NCBI RefSeq assembly: GCF_003945345.1
Contig: NZ_AP019308.1
Coordinates: 3,720,001-3,784,000, forward strand
Direction of reading: 5' to 3'
DNA: 64,000 nt
Origin: Paenibacillus baekrokdamisoli
Lineage (GTDB): Bacteria; Bacillota; Bacilli; Paenibacillales; Paenibacillaceae
Numbering within the stretch: the first letter of the stretch is position 1; the number at the start of each line of letters is the position of its first letter. The notes beneath the pieces were generated by a model. It saw only the letters and a list, made by a program, of their open reading frames with translations, made no database searches and was not told where the DNA came from. This document shows, one piece after another, positions 19,055-27,566 of the stretch. The position numbers were made by a program, and so were the translations under genes.

Positions 19055-19612
19055 ATGAAGATGAACGGACGTTTACCGAAAAAGATAACTAGAAGAGCTT
19101 TCTTGAGCACATCCGCTAAATTAGCATTCGGGATTGCAGGCATTTTGCTGGGGAGCTCTGGCTTGTTCTATTACGGAGCGATACAGCAGAAAAAACGCGA
19201 AGCGCGGATGACTCGGACTTCCGAATTACCCGGCAACATCGTAAAGATCGGTGAAATGGAGGCGTTAAAAGCACTTCAAGGATTTGAAAAGGTTGCCTAT
19301 TCCGCAACGATTCAGGACGCGTGGGTAACGAATTCCGTACAAGGATTCGTATATGTGACCAAGAGCCATACCGGGGAACTCCTCATTCTTTCCCCTTCTT
19401 GCACCCATCTAGGCTGCACGGTAGAGCCGGCTACTGAAGCACAGCGTATGAAGAAAAAAGAGCTTTTCTTTCTGTGTCCATGCCATGGCGCCGAATTCGA
19501 CAAAGTGGGAGATGCGGTTGGAGTGGTCGTGCAAGGATTGGATACCTATAAACCTATTACTGCCGGCGGCAATGTGTACATCGATATCGCGTTGCCAATA
19601 AAGCGCACTTAG
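19055..19612 (+). CDS. Rieske [2Fe-2S] protein with Tat signal (QcrA-like)
   Basis: The product is about 185 residues. I choose ATG 19055 because the GTG at 19046 is part of the GAGGTG ribosome site. The N-terminus has a twin-arginine signal (ITRRAFLS followed by a hydrophobic helix). The C-terminal half carries both Rieske cluster motifs, CTHLGC and CPCHG, with two Cys and two His for the 2Fe-2S centre. No cytochrome b or c partner lies nearby, so it may be a stand-alone exported electron carrier rather than the housekeeping bc-complex subunit. Confidence 0.9.
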   Translation: MKMNGRLPKKITRRAFLSTSAKLAFGIAGILLGSSGLFYYGAIQQKKREARMTRTSELPGNIVKIGEMEALKALQGFEKVAYSATIQDAWVTNSVQGFVYVTKSHTGELLILSPSCTHLGCTVEPATEAQRMKKKELFFLCPCHGAEFDKVGDAVGVVVQGLDTYKPITAGGNVYIDIALPIKRT

Positions 19613-19679
19613 ATGACCTCACTCCCTTATGAGCACATGTACAGGACGTAACTGGAAAACCCGCATATACCATAATCAG

Positions 19680-19718
19680 TATCCCGAGCTGCTTTTATAG
19701 TGGCTTCGGGATTTTTTT
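19680..19718 (+). terminator. Rho-independent terminator after the Rieske gene
   Basis: The arms ATCCCGA and TTCGGGAT flank a loop of about 18 nt and are followed by a run of seven T. It lies about 70 bp past the Rieske stop codon. Confidence 0.75.
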
Positions 19719-19784
19719 GTTACCTGAGACCGTTAACTCTTAAATTTACCATTATTGATTGACTATGTCCGAACTCCATATTAT

Positions 19785-19813
19785 AATTTACGTAATACGA
19801 TAATACGTAAATT
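19785..19813. promoter_or_regulatory. Palindromic operator candidate for the HTH-ATPase gene
   Basis: AATTTACGTA (19785-19794) and its exact reverse complement TACGTAAATT (19804-19813) are separated by 9 bp. The palindrome ends three bases before the AGGAGGAG ribosome site of the HTH-ATPase gene. ArsR-type winged helices bind such palindromes at their own promoters, so autoregulation is likely. Confidence 0.6.
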
Positions 19814-19829
19814 AGGAGGAGCGAGGATT

Positions 19830-20930
19830 ATGACAAGAGACTACGGCAACGAAATCGATGAGCTTAAAGGTCAGATGGATCAATTGCTATTGAAGATAGA
19901 TAAACTGACGGGCACGAAGAATCGCATTCACTTCAACATTGAAGATCAAGTTGAAACGAATGAGAATCAAGGTACTATTTTTTACTCTGGACACTTACGT
20001 AATGAGAAGGATCATTTCCTCTGGGAGCCTCAAGAAAGAAACTTTTCTCAACTTTTAAACTTGGATAGTGAAAAAGTAGCTAAGATTTTATCCGCATTAG
20101 GTCATAAACAGCGTCTTGATATTCTTAGAGCCGTATTACGGGGACCCTTGAACGGAACGGAGTTAGTCGATCAATTAAATATGGGCACCACCGGGCAATT
20201 GTATCACCATATCAAGGCGTTGCTAGGTGCTGACTTATTGACACAAGAAGAACGTGGAGGAAAGTATCGGATTTCCAAAGAAAGAACCCTACCCTTTCTT
20301 TTACTTCTAGCGGCTGTTTCTGACCTTATGGACACAAGTGACTATCTCGATATGTCAGAGGTAAGAACTCACGTTGATACGTATTTAGGGAGCGCTTCGG
20401 AAAGCGGGCATGACGTTCATCTCTTGCTCTGGGCAATCATTGAAAATTCAATTCTGGAGCATAAAGCGGGGTACTGTTCCGATATTAGCATTTATACACA
20501 TTCTGATGGCAGCATAACCGTGTCCGACAATGGCAGAGGCATCCCGGTTAGCATTCTTCCAAAATCAGAAAAAACAACGGTGCAATCGGTACTGACAGAG
20601 ATCAACCGTCCTGGGTATACGTACTTTGTTAAAGGAGGAGAGAAAGGAATTAGTATAGCTGTCGTCAATGCCTTATCTCAGAAACTTCATGTCGAGATAC
20701 GAAGAGAGGGCACGGTTTATCGGCAAGAATATTCGAATGGCATACCACAAACCGGACTGATGATAGTAGGAACAACCAAAGAAACAGGCACTTCTGTCAC
20801 TGTTAAGCCACTACCAGAGATTTTCGCCACTGCGATCAGCCGCGATAAGATTAGTAATCACATCAAGGAGATTCAAGAAGAATATCCGGATCTCAACATC
20901 TCATTTGATGACGGTAATGTTAACGATTGA
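19830..20930 (+). CDS. ArsR-like winged-helix regulator fused to a GyrB-type GHKL ATPase domain
   Basis: The product is about 366 residues from ATG 19830, which is preceded by AGGAGGAG. It begins with a short coiled coil (about residues 5-25). An ArsR-type winged helix follows at about residues 80-155 (ILSALGHKQRLDILRAVLRG, then GQLYHHIKALLGADLL). The C-terminal part resembles the ATP-binding domain of DNA gyrase B. It has an N-box-like IIENSILEH, DNGRGIPV (G1), a GGEKGISIAVVNALS segment matching the gyrase lid/G2, and VYRQEYSNG. I infer an ATP-dependent repressor. No topoisomerase or histidine-kinase parts are present. Confidence 0.85.
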   Translation: MTRDYGNEIDELKGQMDQLLLKIDKLTGTKNRIHFNIEDQVETNENQGTIFYSGHLRNEKDHFLWEPQERNFSQLLNLDSEKVAKILSALGHKQRLDILRAVLRGPLNGTELVDQLNMGTTGQLYHHIKALLGADLLTQEERGGKYRISKERTLPFLLLLAAVSDLMDTSDYLDMSEVRTHVDTYLGSASESGHDVHLLLWAIIENSILEHKAGYCSDISIYTHSDGSITVSDNGRGIPVSILPKSEKTTVQSVLTEINRPGYTYFVKGGEKGISIAVVNALSQKLHVEIRREGTVYRQEYSNGIPQTGLMIVGTTKETGTSVTVKPLPEIFATAISRDKISNHIKEIQEEYPDLNISFDDGNVND

Positions 20931-20934
20931 CGCG

Positions 20935-21054
20935 AAACGAACAATGAGCCGCTGCACAGATGAAATGTTCTTCCGGTCTCAAAGGCGAACGGTGACGCTT
21001 CTCCAGAATCATCCATCTGCTCCACTCACTTGTTATATCTCTAGTTCAACTTAT
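20935..21054. repeat. MITE-like element, second copy, left-truncated with internal deletion
   Basis: It matches the element at 7299-7487 over GAAACGAACAATGAGCCGCT through CATCTGCTC and the right end AGTTCAACTTAT. It lacks the first bases of the left end and about 52 bp in the middle, namely the hairpin. The deletion joins two CCG-containing sites. The left break lies within a few bases of the ATPase-fusion stop codon. Confidence 0.7.
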
Positions 21055-21654
21055 ATAGTTTTTTGATAGGAACACTGAATTCATCTTTTCTCTATCATAA
21101 TCTAGGATCCAATGGTTATACTTCAGGAATGTTTCTTGTAACGCTTCTTTAGAGTTAGAAACTATATCCAAACCTCTGCTATCATAAAAATAAAAAATTG
21201 TATGGTTCGTTGTATTGATGAAGAATAGACTATAGTCCGCGAAAAGAAAAGTAAGACTTTTAATATCAGATACTTTACACTTTAGAACATAGCGATAAGA
21301 CTCCCAATCTTCATCCTCTTCATCTGAGTGCACTATACTTTCACAACTAAGGTTGCGTAGAACTCTTTTATTCTTTACACCCTTTCGAAAAACATTTAAC
21401 TTGTGTGTTTTCCCATGTTTTCTATTAAGATACAAGTAAAGTACGATGTATATATCATCATTATCATTGTGTGTGTTTTTGAACAATTCGGTAGAACGGA
21501 ACCGGACTTGTTCTCTGTATTTCTCATCCGAGACAGAAGGATCGGGATTACCTATTTCAAATCTAAGTCCTATGGCTGCGTTATAAAAAAGAGGAGATTC
21601 GAGTTTTAAAGTTGGAAATTTATCCTGCAGATACTCATCAATAGAGAAAGTCAT
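21046..21654 (-). CDS. DUF3885-like protein
   Basis: The 202-residue protein resembles DUF3885 proteins. It has FYNAAIGLRFEIGN near the N-terminus, NDDIYIVLYLYLN in the middle, and FYFYDSRGLDIVSNS ... YNHWILDYDREKM at the C-terminus. The stop codon (TGA, 21046-21048) lies inside the inverted-repeat end of the MITE copy, so the last residues are encoded by the repeat and the natural C-terminus may have been replaced. On the minus strand just upstream (21666-21800) an open, start-less stretch ends in DSYDVQDDSCAQIT; this may be a gene remnant. Function is unknown. Confidence 0.7.
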   Translation of the reverse strand: MTFSIDEYLQDKFPTLKLESPLFYNAAIGLRFEIGNPDPSVSDEKYREQVRFRSTELFKNTHNDNDDIYIVLYLYLNRKHGKTHKLNVFRKGVKNKRVLRNLSCESIVHSDEEDEDWESYRYVLKCKVSDIKSLTFLFADYSLFFINTTNHTIFYFYDSRGLDIVSNSKEALQETFLKYNHWILDYDREKMNSVFLSKNYIS

Positions 21655-22031
21655 TTAATAGGCCCCCAGTCCAGACTAAGTGATTTGAGCACATGAATCG
21701 TCTTGAACGTCATAAGAGTCGGCAAAGGCCACGACTTCATGGTTATGTAATACTACGGTTGGTTCTAATTCACAGCATCGATTGCAAGCTGAGACGCGGT
21801 ACCTAGACGTACCTCATTAAGTTTACTATCCTATCCCATTCTATCCTTAATCCGAGAGCATCGGCAACCATAGAAAATGGGGATATACACAGCTCCATTT
21901 ATTTTCTCGGGAAACACAACAAGTTTCTTTGCTGTTCCATTCAGCTTCACATGTGATTATCGTCTAGTTGGATGTTATCACGTTTCTCACGATAAGTCGT
22001 ATGCACTTCAGACGCTAAAACAAAATGATAA

Positions 22032-22050
22032 GAGGGGGGTATCCCCCCTC
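22032..22050. terminator. GC-rich hairpin after the histidine-rich gene
   Basis: GAGGGGGG and CCCCCCTC surround a 3-nt loop. On the minus strand the hairpin follows the His-rich stop codon by about 15 bp and runs into a T-rich stretch. Apart from this hairpin and the gene fragment noted upstream of the DUF3885 gene, nothing is recognised in 21655-22064. Confidence 0.5.
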
Positions 22051-22064
22051 CCCACTAGAAGATT

Positions 22065-22301
22065 TTATGAATTACTTTGGTCAGACCAACCGCCGGGACT
22101 AGGCCGTTCTCCAGAGCCGCCTTGCCACCCGTGATGCCATCCTCCAGGTGGAGTGGATCCCATCTGGTGAAAGTGAGGTTGGTGGGACATGGGATGGAAA
22201 TGGTGGAAGTGATGGTGATGAACCTCAAAATGATGTTGTTGGTGGTGAGGTTGATGAGGATGGTGAGGATGGTGCGGTTGATGCTGAGGGGTAATCGCCA
22301 A
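22065..22301 (-). CDS. Small histidine-rich protein
   Basis: The product is about 78 residues starting at TTG 22301, with AAGGAGAG nine bases upstream; a TTG at 22307 is too close to the ribosome site. It contains 22 histidines, mostly in an N-terminal run of HxxHH-type clusters (QPHHPHHPHQPHHQQHH, then VHHHHFHHFHP). A Gly/Pro/Trp-rich tail follows (GGWHHGWQGGSG). No signal peptide is visible. Such composition suggests nickel, zinc or cobalt binding or storage. No metal transporter or maturation gene lies next to it, so the role is open. Confidence 0.55.
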   Translation of the reverse strand: MAITPQHQPHHPHHPHQPHHQQHHFEVHHHHFHHFHPMSHQPHFHQMGSTPPGGWHHGWQGGSGERPSPGGWSDQSNS

Positions 22302-22466
22302 TGCCAATCTCTCCTTTTAATTGTGATGGTATCAACGTATTCGAAACTGACTAATCGTGATACTTGCCACGATAAAATGGGCACAGGCTGGGTCATTGCA
22401 TCCAATCCAAGCAGTACTCTTCCCCAGACGCATATGAACCTTTATAGAAAGTAGGATAAAGAAAAC

Positions 22467-22925
22467 ATGAAGTATTCAACCATCCTTTTCGATTTAGATG
22501 GTACCTTAACGAATCCAAAGCTGGGTATCACTAAGTCCGTACAGTATGGACTTTCCAAATATAATATTATGGAAGAGAATTTAGATAATTTGGAACCATT
22601 TATTGGCCCTCCTTTAGCTCATTCATTCATGGAATTTTACTCTTTTTCAGAATCCGAAGCCAAGAATGCTGTTGAATACTATAGAGAGTACTTCGCAACT
22701 AAAGGAATCTATGAGAACGAACTGTACGACGGAATAATAGAATTACTGGAGAATTTAGTTAGTCAACAATGTGTATTGATGGTGGCCACGTCGAAACCAA
22801 CTATTTTTGCTGAGAAGATTTTGGACTATTTTGGCATTGATAAGTATTTTGAGTTTGTTTGTGGAAGCCATTTGGAAATCTATCGTTTTCACCAAAGCTA
22901 TTTCACGGATTCAGGTAATATCTGA
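22467..22925 (+). pseudogene. HAD-family phosphatase (phosphoglycolate phosphatase-like), 3' truncated
   Basis: The first 140 residues are a good HAD hydrolase. Motif I is FDLDGTLTNPKLG with the nucleophile Asp, followed by a cap domain and motif II in MVATSKPT. After FEFVCGSHLE the similarity stops and 15 unrelated residues follow to a stop at 22923-22925. The motif III lysine and motif IV acidic residues are missing, and full-length relatives have about 215 residues. The tail overlaps sequence that on the other strand belongs to an acetyltransferase remnant, so the gene was cut by a rearrangement near 22885. Confidence 0.8.
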
Positions 22926-23029
22926 ATAAACTTTGGATCCTCCACCATGGGACCAAATAGATATTCCACTTCGGAAGCTAGTTCTAACCATCCTTTTAAA
23001 TCATCCTTTGTTGCGTTCACAACATTCAT
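22898..23029 (-). pseudogene. GNAT acetyltransferase, 5' fragment
   Basis: Minus-strand ATG 23029, preceded by GAAGGAG, opens a 43-codon frame: MNVVNATKDDLKGWLELASE, then VEYLFGPMVEDPKFIQ, then a stop at 22898-22900. This reads as the N-terminal end of a small acetyltransferase. The acetyl-CoA binding part is missing. A remnant with the same leader and first codons but the C-terminal part lies at 38463-38663. Confidence 0.6.
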
Positions 23030-23101
23030 TATTGAGTTCTCCTTCGCGGCTGCCCTTATCAACTATTATGAAATAGTTAGCCCTAATTCGTGTACCGTTT
23101 T
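23010..23101 (-). repeat. Acetyltransferase leader repeat, left copy (inverted relative to the right copy)
   Basis: About 92 bp from AAAACGGTACACGAATTAGG to GTTGTGAACGCAAC on the minus strand match 38390-38482 on the plus strand, with only a few differences. The block includes a small hairpin (AACTATTTCATAATAGTT) and the ribosome site. The two copies are in opposite orientation on either side of the lasso island. Confidence 0.75.
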
Positions 23102-23229
23102 TATATAGTATGTTGGTCTTATCCTAGTTAACTCATCCTCGCTCCCATAGCCATAAGCCTCAGGGATTAAAATGGAGATAATAGCTGGTTTTATGCAGCA
23201 ATACCATTACACCTGTGAGGTGAATATTC

Positions 23230-24000
23230 ATGTCTACTAAATTTACCCTCGAAACTTCCAGTGATTATTTAACTTCTCGCGCTGGACTTATCTTAGTTGG
23301 TCAACTGCTAGCCGATACGCATTTGAATAAACAACTCAACCTAAGTTCGGTTGGTGACACCAACGTTCCCACGATTTCTCACGCTGATAACGTCCGTGCC
23401 TACCTAGGGCTTCTTTGCCAAGGTAAAAGCGATTTTGATCATATCGAGCCTTTACGTAAAGACGTCTTCTTCTCCACGGCACTTGGTATTCGGAAGCTAA
23501 CTTTCAGCCCGACTCTGCGTCAGCGTTTTGATCAAGCAGCTCCTTTGGGCCAATGGCAGAAGATTGTGCTTGAAGAGTCTGCTGATTTACTCAAACGAGC
23601 AAGAGCGCCGCTTACACCTGTTCAGATTACCTTTGACCATGACGAACAGAAGGCCTATTTACAACTGAAACTGTTCGCTGGTCGCATGGTCTTTATAGAG
23701 GGAAACGATCTGCTCCTCCGAGCACGGAAGGGTTGTCCAGAACAGGGCCATTTCAATTTCAGGAACGAGCAGCAACTGTCCATCTCGCTCCGCTGTTCGC
23801 TCGGTAATTTGGTAAACGAGCTGAACCGGCTTAATAAACCGTTCCGGCTGAACCGTCATCGATCCGAGATAGACTTTCCTACCCGGACGGGTTTCTTCAC
23901 AACGCCCCTCACGCTGTGCGAGCTCGAGCCAATGCTCGGGTTTATCTTTACGTGGGTTTCGCTTGATGCTTTTACGGATACATGAACAACATTAGGATTA
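23230..24000. mobile_element. Scrambled IS1380-family transposase remnant
   Basis: From 23230 to about 23650 the plus strand encodes the N-terminal part of an IS1380-type transposase (ISHADNVRAYLGLLCQGKSD, then SPTLRQRFDQAAP). From about 23995 back to 23659 the minus strand encodes the C-terminal region of the same type (KDKPEHWLELAQREGRCEE, VYQITERTAERDGQLLLVPE, SLYKDHATSEQFQ). The two halves face each other and the middle of the protein is lost. The plus-strand ORF of 251 codons past residue 140 is therefore antisense to the inverted half and not a natural protein. Confidence 0.75.
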
Positions 24001-24095
24001 GACTCAAGAAGTCTCATCTGCATGGATGTGAAAAGACGCGTAGACATGATGTTCGATTACCTCATTCACTGTAGTATTTTTTATTAAAACACAAA

Positions 24096-24140
24096 AACCC
24101 GAAAGAAGGCACTTTTTTCAAAGTGTCTATCTTTCGGGTT
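24096..24140 (-). terminator. Terminator of the lasso operon
   Basis: On the minus strand AACCCGAAAG ... CTTTCGGGTT form a 10-bp stem with an inner AAGTG/CACTT-type pairing, followed by TTTTGTGTTTTAAT. It lies about 25 bp past the lipoprotein stop and probably ends the lasso operon transcript. Confidence 0.8.
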
Positions 24141-24166
24141 ACAGTTCAGCTGACCATCCTTTCATT

Positions 24167-24829
24167 TTATTTTTCAACGAATTTTGTGAGCAAATTCAAC
24201 TGATCCACATTCTCAACGCTCCACTTTCTCATACCAATCTTCGACTTATTACCTGTCAAATAATGGATTGCAGGAGATAATTCCTGATGCCCATTATTAA
24301 TGACATCAAATATATATGGAATTGCTGGAGTGCCTAACTCCTTTAATTGATCGACTTTCTCCGTATCGCTAATTGGTTCATTGGCTATGTTTTTTACCTT
24401 GTTCGGAATTTCTTTGAGATAGGCCGTATATGTCTTTAGAAATTCTTTTCCTGTACTCCATTCAGTCTTTTTTCTCATATCCACTTTAGATATCTTTTCA
24501 AGGGCTATAGCGTAGATATACTCTATTAAGCCATCTTGTTCTGAATTGTCTAACAACTGCTTCAACTCAGGTAATGCAGCGACGCCCAAAGCAATAATTG
24601 CCTCGAAATCTTCGTTATTCTTTACATAGTCGTACGGATTAGAATTAGCGCTTGTTTCCGAGGATGCTTGATTAATAGATTCTTGAATTTTGTTGACACT
24701 TGAATGAACCTGCTCCTTAACATCTACTTGACCCTTTGAGCAAGACGACAAAAAGACAACAATTGCTATAGTAGCCATAACAACAAATAACTGGGGAACC
24801 TTATTGTAAAAGAATATAACCTTCTGCAT
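24167..24829 (-). CDS. Lipoprotein of unknown function, last gene of the lasso operon
   Basis: The 220-residue protein has a lipoprotein signal ending in FLSSC (Cys30). The mature part is helical, with two short repeat-like segments, EAIIALGVAALPELKQLL and QLKELGTPAIPYIFDVI, that look like HEAT-type repeats. It follows the LolD-type ATPase gene by about 75 bp and ends just before a strong terminator. A membrane-anchored lipoprotein next to a MacB-like ATPase/permease pair fits an immunity or export accessory role, but that is inference. I do not recognise a named family. Confidence 0.65.
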   Translation of the reverse strand: MQKVIFFYNKVPQLFVVMATIAIVVFLSSCSKGQVDVKEQVHSSVNKIQESINQASSETSANSNPYDYVKNNEDFEAIIALGVAALPELKQLLDNSEQDGLIEYIYAIALEKISKVDMRKKTEWSTGKEFLKTYTAYLKEIPNKVKNIANEPISDTEKVDQLKELGTPAIPYIFDVINNGHQELSPAIHYLTGNKSKIGMRKWSVENVDQLNLLTKFVEK

Positions 24830-24903
24830 AATTATATACCTTCCATCTACTAGATTACTACTTCATCCTATAATAATAACTCTATTTAATTCGGTCTCAC
24901 TGT

Positions 24904-25689
24904 CTACTTACTGCGTGGTTCATTACTAATCGATTGCAGTCTCTCCATAATGTATAATGAACGCTCACTTCGATTTTCTCCAACAATCTGATCAGCACTG
25001 TACTCATCAACAATTCGTCCATCACGAAACAGAACAACCCGATCACCATAAGTAGCAACATAGGGATCATGAGTAACGATGAGTATCGATTGTCCAAGTT
25101 TATCACGCATATTGAGAAACAATTCAAGTATATCTATTGAATTACGAGAGTCAAGATTGCCAGTTGGCTCATCGGCAAGCAGTATAGCCGGATTATGAAT
25201 TAACGCACGTGCAATAGCAACCCGCTGTTGCTGACCTCCAGACAACTCCCTTGGACGGTGCTTACTTCGCTCTGACAAACCTACTAAATGTAACATCTCC
25301 TCTGTCAGAGTCGTAATTTTTTTCTTTGGTTGACCTGCTAGAATTAGCGGTAGTGCTATGTTCTCTTCTGCTGTTAAGGCGCTAATGAGATTGAAGAATT
25401 GGAACACGAACCCAATCATATCCCGTCGATAATGAGAGACTTCTGGCTCGCGATAGAACTCCTGCCACTCACCATCCCTAACCTTTATCTTACCTTCCGT
25501 AGGTGGCTCTAGTCCGCCTAAGAGCTGTAACAGTGTAGTCTTACCCGATCCACTTGGACCCATTAACATGACAATCTCCCCTGCTGCCAAGTCCAAGTCT
25601 ACATGGTCTAGCGCAACTACTTTATTCGGCTCTTGCCCATAAATCTTAGTAAGATTCTTTACAGCTAATATTGAATTTGAGTTTTCCAC
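24904..25689 (-). CDS. ABC transporter ATP-binding protein, LolD/MacB type
   Basis: The product is about 261 residues from GTG 25689, with GGAGGGAG eight bases upstream; an in-frame ATG at 25710 has no good ribosome site. It has Walker A GPSGSGKTT, Q-loop FVFQFFNLI, signature LSGGQQQR, Walker B ILLADEPTGNLD and H-loop IVTHD. The GNLDS form marks the LolD/FtsE/MacB subfamily, which works with FtsX-type permeases. The matching permease is encoded upstream in the same operon (28736-31357). The pair probably exports the peptide or protects the producer. Confidence 0.92.
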   Translation of the reverse strand: MENSNSILAVKNLTKIYGQEPNKVVALDHVDLDLAAGEIVMLMGPSGSGKTTLLQLLGGLEPPTEGKIKVRDGEWQEFYREPEVSHYRRDMIGFVFQFFNLISALTAEENIALPLILAGQPKKKITTLTEEMLHLVGLSERSKHRPRELSGGQQQRVAIARALIHNPAILLADEPTGNLDSRNSIDILELFLNMRDKLGQSILIVTHDPYVATYGDRVVLFRDGRIVDEYSADQIVGENRSERSLYIMERLQSISNEPRSK

Positions 25690-25730
25690 GAGCACTCCCT
25701 CCCATCGCATCCGCTATCCGATATCGGCTT

Positions 25731-27566
25731 TTATCCCACAACGTCATATACTCTTTCCTCTTGATACCACTGTGCCTGTGCTTGATACATCTCTTTATAT
25801 TCACCGCCTAATTGGATCAATTCATCATGACTTCCTTGCTCAACCAATACTCCATTCTTTAGTACAAGAATACGATCTGCTAGACGTGCTGGGCCTAAGC
25901 GATGAGAGACCATGAATGCAGTTCTACCGGCAGCTAACTTTTGAAAGGTTCGGAATATTTCTAGTTCTGCTAATGGATCTAAGGCGGATGTAGGTTCATC
26001 AAGTATCAATATTTCAGCATCTCGAACAGCGGCACGTGCAATCGCTATCCGCTGCCATTGTCCTCCAGACAATTCAATTCCACCCATAAAATCCGAACCT
26101 AAACGTGTCCCCATTCCCTCAGACAATCGATGCACCATTTCGGTTAATCCTACAGATGCCAATGCATCTAGCGTCTCAACTTGACTTAATTTTTTATGCA
26201 TTGCTCCAAAAGCAACATTATCATGTACAGAATAGTTATACTGTACAAACTGTTGGAAAACCGCCGATACATGATTCAGGTAGCTGTCTATATTGAAGTT
26301 TTGCAGTGGTTCTTTGTCGATATAAATATTTCCTTGCGATGGAGTGTATAACCCGAGTAAACAGTTCATGAGTGTTGTCTTACCTGCTCCATTCTCTCCA
26401 ACAATGGCAATCGTCTCCCCACGCTTCACCCTAAAAGAAATATCCGTCAGCACTTTACGTTCTGTATTCGGATAAGTGAAGTGTAATCCGGATACACTTA
26501 ATTGTTCATAGTGCCTCGGAAACTTTAATTCACCTGTTAATTTAGAAGCTTCAGGAAGAGCTAAATACTGATATAAATGCTTAACGTATAAGCTCATTTC
26601 AAAAACTTGACCTAAACTCGCACCAATGCTTCCCATCGTTGATTGTACAATTACAACAGCACTCATTAACGCCACGTAATCCCCTATCGTTAACACGTTC
26701 TTATTGATTTGCATCACAAGTATGATAGCTACCGTCAATGCAGATAACTGCAGTATAACCACACCAGCAATGCGCCCTCGTCCTTCCGTAGCATACTGCT
26801 TCAATAATTTACTACGAACGCTAACAAATAAGTGCGTCCAACGTTCGATCAAAGCATCGCCTAACTGAAATATTCTAATTTCTTTCGCCCCGTGTTTGGA
26901 TAGCATGAGTCGAAGCGTATAATCGACCTCCCTACTCTGTTGTGTCGTTGCCACCGCTAAACGATATCGTTTTTTCTTAGCTATCAGTAAAATAATAATA
27001 CCGGGAAGGGTAGAACTAATGAGTAGTATAGGCAGACTCCAATGAACAATACTCAACATCACTACGACTGTAACTAAGGAAACGATGTTACTAAAAGAAG
27101 TAACGACACTGCGAATAACATCCGCCCCGCTGCGACTGACCGCTTGTGATACCATACTTACTTCATCATGAAATCGAGCATCTTCATAATAGTAATAGGG
27201 AACACATAATGATTTGAGTAAGATGCTACGCTGTAAGTGAAAGTTCGTATCTTCCTTTACGATATTAAACAGATATTCACTTGACTCCGACAAAATGCTG
27301 TTTAAAATATGAAGTCCGTATATCGAAGAAACGAGCAATAATAGAGGCAACAACTCTGCAGTATGGGCAGAAACTGTGCTAATGGCATCTACCGATGCTT
27401 TCTGCAACCAAATTTGAATAGCAGGTATTGCCGAAGTGAATAGCAATAGTAGAGTCCAGCCTGTTAGTGCCAACGGTCTTACTTGCCACATGACATGGAC
27501 AATTCCCCATAGGTTACGCAGGGAGGTTCTTAGATCAATCTTGTTTTGATCAATATTTGGCTGCAT
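25731..27566 (-). CDS. ABC exporter with fused membrane and ATPase domains, lasso D-type
   Basis: The product is about 611 residues from ATG 27566, with ATG 27593 as an alternative; both overlap the preceding gene. It has an N-terminal six-helix exporter domain (about residues 1-320). The C-terminal nucleotide-binding domain has GENGAGKTT (Walker A), LSGGQWQR (signature), EILILDEPTSALD (Walker B) and SHRL. There is no N-terminal C39 peptidase, as in lasso peptide D exporters. In the operon it follows the CxxC thioredoxin-like gene and precedes the LolD-type ATPase. The likely cargo is the mature peptide. Confidence 0.9.
   Translation of the reverse strand: MQPNIDQNKIDLRTSLRNLWGIVHVMWQVRPLALTGWTLLLLFTSAIPAIQIWLQKASVDAISTVSAHTAELLPLLLLVSSIYGLHILNSILSESSEYLFNIVKEDTNFHLQRSILLKSLCVPYYYYEDARFHDEVSMVSQAVSRSGADVIRSVVTSFSNIVSLVTVVVMLSIVHWSLPILLISSTLPGIIILLIAKKKRYRLAVATTQQSREVDYTLRLMLSKHGAKEIRIFQLGDALIERWTHLFVSVRSKLLKQYATEGRGRIAGVVILQLSALTVAIILVMQINKNVLTIGDYVALMSAVVIVQSTMGSIGASLGQVFEMSLYVKHLYQYLALPEASKLTGELKFPRHYEQLSVSGLHFTYPNTERKVLTDISFRVKRGETIAIVGENGAGKTTLMNCLLGLYTPSQGNIYIDKEPLQNFNIDSYLNHVSAVFQQFVQYNYSVHDNVAFGAMHKKLSQVETLDALASVGLTEMVHRLSEGMGTRLGSDFMGGIELSGGQWQRIAIARAAVRDAEILILDEPTSALDPLAELEIFRTFQKLAAGRTAFMVSHRLGPARLADRILVLKNGVLVEQGSHDELIQLGGEYKEMYQAQAQWYQEERVYDVVG

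Noticed and set aside
22055..22405. 116-codon minus-strand ORF overlapping the His-rich protein in another frame
   Set aside because: The His-rich frame has an AAGGAGAG site at proper spacing; this frame has none and lacks coherent composition.
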